DNA from: a virus
IMG/VR virus record: IMGVR_UViG_3300008266_000492
Location: 1-23,158 of that record
Strand: one strand, 5' to 3'
DNA: 23,158 bases
Of the stretch, positions 19,862 through 23,158 are shown piece by piece; position 1 is the first letter of the stretch, and each line of letters starts with the position of its first letter. The notes under the pieces are model-generated. The model saw nothing but the letters and a program-made list of their open reading frames with translations. It searched no databases and was not told the origin of the DNA. Made by a program: the position numbers and the translations under genes.

Positions 19862-21486
19862 GTGAGTTCCGCAACAGCTTCGGTGAGAACGTATTCAAGA
19901 ACAAGTACGCTCTCTTCCCTGATCAGACTTGGGCAGAGAAGTCCAAAGATATCGTTCACGATGTAACCACTAACCTCTTTGCCAAGGATCATCAGGATTC
20001 CTTGGAGAAGTTCATCGCATCGTTCAAGTTTATTCCTGGTGGCCGGTATGTCTACTACGCAGGACGACAAGCTCGCTTCTACAATAACTGCTATTTGTTA
20101 AAGGGAGAGGAGGATACAAGGGAGGAATGGGGTCGCCTCCTTAAAAGAGCTAGTGATTGCCTGATGTCAGGCGGCGGTATTGGCGTGGATTACTCTGTCT
20201 TCCGTCCTCATGGGGCAACTCTGGGCCGTACTGGAGGTCGAGCAAGCGGGCCTATCCCCCTCATGCACTCTATCAACGAAGTCGGAAGAAATGTTATGCA
20301 GGGTGGAAGCCGACGCTCTGCGATCTATGCCAGCATCAACTGGCGACACGGGGACGCAGAAGCCTTCCTGAAGGTAAAGAACTGGAAGGACATGCCTGTG
20401 CACGAAGGGTACTCTTTGCATGACGCGAAGAACGACAACTTCAACTTCCCTGCTCCTCTGGATATGACGAACGTATCCCTGAACTACGATGATGCATTCT
20501 TGGATGCAGTGCAGCAGGGGTACATTCCCTCTGTGTTCGTAGAGAACTGCCGCCAAGCTATGTCATCCGGTGAGCCCGGATTCTCCTTTAACTTCGGAGA
20601 CAAAGAGAATGAAACGCTACGTAATGCGTGCACTGAAGTTACTTCTGCTGATGACTCTGATGTGTGCAACCTTGGCTCTATTAACATTGGCCGGATTGAT
20701 ACACTACAGGAATTCAGGGAAGTCGTTCGGCTTGCGTCTGGGTTCCTGGTATGCGGAACTATTACGGCGGACCTTCCCTACAAAAAGGTATACGAGGTTC
20801 GCAAGAAGAACCGCCGATTGGGTCTTGGACTCATGGGAATACATGAATGGCTTCTGAAGAGGAATTACAAATATGAAATGGTTCCTGAGCTTCGCCAGTG
20901 GATGGAGGTATATCGCGAAGAGTCCGAACGTGCAGCGAATAGCCTCTGCGACCGCCTTAGCATCAGCCGTCCTGTTGCCTACCGCGCTATCGCGCCCACA
21001 GGGTCTATCGGCATACTGGCTGGGACTACTACTGGTATTGAGCCTTTGTTTGCTGTGGCTTACAAGCGACGATACCTAGTAGATGGTACGAAGTGGAAGT
21101 ACGAGTACGTTGTGGATGCTACTGCGGATGCTCTGATCCGTGAGGGAATCAATCCCGATACCATCGAGACTGCTATTGATCTAGTTCCCGATTGGGAACG
21201 CCGAGTGAGGTTCCAAGCTGATGTCCAGGATTACGTCGATATGTCTATCTCTAGTACTATTAACCTCCCCTCTTGGGGCAGCGATCTCAATAATGATGAT
21301 CGTGTTGGGGAGTTCTCCAGTATTCTGGCTAGGTACGCTCATCGTCTTCGCGGTTTTACTTGCTACCCCGATGGTGCTAGAGGAGGTCAGCCGCTAGAGG
21401 CTGTGTCGTACAAGGAAGCCATTAAACACAAGGGCGTTGTGTACGAGGAGAATGATCAATGTCTCGGAGGTGTCTGTGGACTCTGA
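19858..21486 (+). CDS. nrdJ: Class II (B12-dependent) ribonucleotide reductase, 542 aa
   Basis: Active-site cysteines: NNCYLL (C78), the finger-loop NACTE (N256, C258 thiyl, E260), and CNLGSIN (C270, partner of C78). A C-terminal pair sits in DQCLGGVCGL (C535, C540) for re-reduction. The phosphate-binding loop is APTGSIGILAGTTTGIEP (379-396). At 542 aa it lacks the ATP-cone and the radical-transfer tyrosines expected of class I, and no NrdB-like gene is in the window. So it probably uses adenosylcobalamin directly. It supplies dNTPs, independent of oxygen. The ATG overlaps the DUF3310 stop. Confidence 0.9.
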   Translation: MSEFRNSFGENVFKNKYALFPDQTWAEKSKDIVHDVTTNLFAKDHQDSLEKFIASFKFIPGGRYVYYAGRQARFYNNCYLLKGEEDTREEWGRLLKRASDCLMSGGGIGVDYSVFRPHGATLGRTGGRASGPIPLMHSINEVGRNVMQGGSRRSAIYASINWRHGDAEAFLKVKNWKDMPVHEGYSLHDAKNDNFNFPAPLDMTNVSLNYDDAFLDAVQQGYIPSVFVENCRQAMSSGEPGFSFNFGDKENETLRNACTEVTSADDSDVCNLGSINIGRIDTLQEFREVVRLASGFLVCGTITADLPYKKVYEVRKKNRRLGLGLMGIHEWLLKRNYKYEMVPELRQWMEVYREESERAANSLCDRLSISRPVAYRAIAPTGSIGILAGTTTGIEPLFAVAYKRRYLVDGTKWKYEYVVDATADALIREGINPDTIETAIDLVPDWERRVRFQADVQDYVDMSISSTINLPSWGSDLNNDDRVGEFSSILARYAHRLRGFTCYPDGARGGQPLEAVSYKEAIKHKGVVYEENDQCLGGVCGL

Positions 21487-21706
21487 CAAACCGGACTCAA
21501 AGGTAACTACGTTCCCCAAAGCAAAGAGGGCTACCCCGGATGATTGGGAAGCCCTCCCTCTGGCTCACGTGTGCTCAGTGGACGATAACATCCAGTCATT
21601 CAAGTGGGCCATCCACATGAAAGGAGATGGCCTGTGGTTCATCTGCTCTAACTGTGGATTGGGTCTGGATATGCAGACTGTACTGGACTGTTTCGAGGGA
21701 GAGTGA
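21476..21706 (+). CDS. Small zinc-ribbon-like protein, 76 aa
   Basis: Three in-frame starts exist. GTG 21476 has GGAGG with 5-nt spacing, while ATG 21452 is only 1 nt from its GAGGAG, so I use 21476. The 76-aa product has ICSNCGLGLDMQTVLDCFEG with a C-x-x-C pair and a further Cys, plus HVCSVDD upstream, compatible with one zinc site. It overlaps the reductase gene by 11 nt. Its TGA is directly followed by the stop codon of the convergent endolysin gene. Function unknown; a redox partner for the reductase is a speculation. Confidence 0.6.
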   Translation: MDSDKPDSKVTTFPKAKRATPDDWEALPLAHVCSVDDNIQSFKWAIHMKGDGLWFICSNCGLGLDMQTVLDCFEGE

Positions 21707-22042
21707 TTACTTAAACCCGTCATGCTCAAGGGAGTAATGGTTGGCATCTTGGAATCGTCCACCCCAGGATCCACCCATTGACTCCCACTTTTCTCCCAGA
21801 GGCTTGTGCGCCTCTCCATCCGTAACGTACTTGCCATCAACGAACAGATTGAGATCCATTGCGAGTCTCAACTTATGGCAAGAGTTCCTTGAACCATAGC
21901 CTACTTTCTCTCCAAGTGCCCCATGTAATCGGGGATCCCTGTACGCATCCCCTAGAGTAATCTCATAGCCCTTGTCGTAGGCCCAGAGGATCAACTCTGC
22001 GATCATCTTGGAGAACAGTCTCTGCTTCTGGGAGAGTGTCAC
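21707..22042 (-). CDS. M15-type peptidase endolysin, 111 aa
   Basis: GTG 22042 overlaps the upstream stop (GTGA) and has AGGAG 8 nt upstream. The protein carries NSCHKLRLAMDLNLF (H56, D63) and DANHYSLEHDGF (H102, E106, H107), the zinc-ligand and catalytic pattern of peptidase family M15C, which cleaves peptidoglycan stem peptides (L-Ala-D-Glu or D-Ala). At 111 aa it is a bare catalytic domain without signal peptide or wall-binding module, typical of Gram-negative phages that need a holin. The candidate holin (6048-6443) is distant within this window. Confidence 0.85.
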   Translation of the reverse strand: MTLSQKQRLFSKMIAELILWAYDKGYEITLGDAYRDPRLHGALGEKVGYGSRNSCHKLRLAMDLNLFVDGKYVTDGEAHKPLGEKWESMGGSWGGRFQDANHYSLEHDGFK

Positions 22043-23158
22043 CGAGGCTCTCCTGACTTATAGAAAGGACTTTTTCCTTCAGCCATCCTTTTCTTAGCAT
22101 GAGCTATTGCTTTTTGAATGATCGGCTCAGGAATATCTTTTTCATTAGGGATAATATCCGTTACCATCAACTGTACTTCTTCTTTAGTCAAAGTTGGTAC
22201 CAGAGTAGGAAAGTCTATCTGTTTTCCAGAAGCATCTTTCACTGCCTGTGATTGCATGGAATACTCAGTTGCGACTCCTTTCCCGTTTGGGAGTTGCAGT
22301 TCACCAAGCCAACCTACATCCTTTGAAGTTCCATTTGGCCTAAGTCCATAGTTGGGCGCAAGCGTATTATTGCCAGCACCTCCACCTAAATTAGTATTCC
22401 CTCCTCCTCCTTGAGTCGGAGACTGTACAGGTATTTGTACTTCAAAGAAGTCCCTAGCAAGAGCATCCCGACTGCCTCGGGCATTAGGAGAAAACGTATC
22501 CACTTGCTCTAGGACACCCAAAGCCATGTTCATCTTGGTAGCCAGTGCTTGACTGAACGGTTCTTCTACGCTGGATACGAACTTTCCATCACCGTACCTG
22601 ATGTTGCTTAGGGCTCCGCCAGCATCCGTTTTGATATCGTCGATGTTCTGCTGGGCAATCCTCTGTACGCTGAGAGCAGCTCCTGCCCTCTTATCTGCTG
22701 GAAGAGATGCAACATCTCTTGCCAGTTTATCGTTGAAGATACGATTGTAGATACTTACTCTATCCAACTTCTGGACAGCCCATATTTGACCAGCACTATA
22801 GTTAAGACTGTTATAGAATGCATCCGGGCTATTAGTCGCTGCATTAGGATCAGCAACGATACTGATAGTCGCAGCAGTTGCTCCTGGTGCTACAGCAGGA
22901 TCTACAGGCTGACCAGTGGTAGCATTAACTACGCCTTGAAGCCTGTTCTCAGTAGTAGCATTGACTGCGTTCGTAATTTGTCCGGATAGTTCAGTGATTG
23001 CGATTGGGTTTGTTACCAAACTTTCTGCTACTGCGGCTCGCATCAATTCAGGAGCAAGTCCACTCGCTAGCAATCTCCCAACAGTAGGGTTGCTGAACAC
23101 ATCCACACCGTACCTAGTTTTCAAATCCTCAAGAGTTCTTGCTCGGATTGCGAACTGA
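22039..23158 (-). CDS. Large virion protein, C-terminal part only (5' end off right edge)
   Basis: The frame is open to the last base of the window, with QFAIRARTLEDL preceding the first possible TTG (23124), so the true start lies outside. The middle is Ala/Asn-rich (ATAATISIVADPNAATN). A Gly/Asn linker (GGGGNTNLGGGAGNN) leads to a known phage C-terminal domain: GLRPNGTSKDVGWLGELQLP, DFPTLVPTLTKEEV and IIQKAIAHAKKRMAEGKSPF, found in podovirus internal virion or large tail proteins. It is probably an ejected or internal virion component. The stop overlaps the endolysin GTG. Confidence 0.8.
   Translation of the reverse strand, partial: QFAIRARTLEDLKTRYGVDVFSNPTVGRLLASGLAPELMRAAVAESLVTNPIAITELSGQITNAVNATTENRLQGVVNATTGQPVDPAVAPGATAATISIVADPNAATNSPDAFYNSLNYSAGQIWAVQKLDRVSIYNRIFNDKLARDVASLPADKRAGAALSVQRIAQQNIDDIKTDAGGALSNIRYGDGKFVSSVEEPFSQALATKMNMALGVLEQVDTFSPNARGSRDALARDFFEVQIPVQSPTQGGGGNTNLGGGAGNNTLAPNYGLRPNGTSKDVGWLGELQLPNGKGVATEYSMQSQAVKDASGKQIDFPTLVPTLTKEEVQLMVTDIIPNEKDIPEPIIQKAIAHAKKRMAEGKSPFYKSGEPR

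Noticed and set aside
1-23158. tRNA or rRNA genes
   Set aside because: No cloverleaf-like sequence with GTTCRANNC was seen by eye; small tRNAs cannot be fully ruled out without a scanner.

Overview
The window is a segment of a tailed double-stranded DNA phage that probably infects a Gram-negative, likely proteobacterial, host. Coding density is near-complete, Shine-Dalgarno sites are AGGAG-type, and neighbouring genes overlap almost everywhere by ATGA, GTGA or TAATG junctions. The replication set is T7-like: primase-helicase, family A DNA polymerase, ssDNA-binding protein, 5' exonuclease and endonuclease VII. It is joined by a vitamin-B12-type ribonucleotide reductase and short phage-type accessory genes. 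I see no integrase, lysogeny repressor or phage RNA polymerase. A good sigma70-like promoter suggests host RNA polymerase is used at least in part. The host species cannot be read from the sequence.

Layout. (1) Positions 1-6711, minus strand: a compact operon read leftward. In transcription order it has two small basic proteins, a GTA-type holin, a four-gene sugar cassette (TPR-GT9-like transferase, GT4/GT1-like transferase, SAM methyltransferase, GT8-like transferase) and three secreted-looking, tail-associated beta-rich proteins, then a gene cut by the left edge. (2) Positions 6712-8044: a 1.3-kb non-coding island rich in palindromes, tandem AGTACTT repeats, a GC-rich block and phased GATCGAG iterons, with a leftward promoter at about 6918-6946. 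It separates the two divergent transcription units and is the best candidate for the main control and origin region. (3) Positions 8045-11703, plus strand: about a dozen very small unknown genes (28-125 aa) plus a GP88-family protein. A second copy of the composite palindrome lies at 10250-10305. (4) Positions 11754-17127: replication and recombination module. (5) Positions 17124-21706: small genes, an AT-rich HNH endonuclease insertion, a metallophosphoesterase, a C5-methyltransferase-like protein, a DUF3310 protein and class II ribonucleotide reductase. (6) Positions 21707-23158, minus strand: M15 peptidase endolysin and the C-terminal part of a large, probably virion, protein cut by the right edge.

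How it fits together: rightward genes take over the cell (small early genes), make dNTPs (reductase), copy DNA and resolve it. Leftward genes make and decorate virions or the host surface and lyse the cell. The most unusual points are the repeat-rich island with its second, matching element 3 kb away; a threefold excess of the tetramer GTAC; the translationally coupled glycosylation cassette; and the AT-rich homing-endonuclease tract that appears to have replaced the 5' end of the neighbouring phosphoesterase gene.
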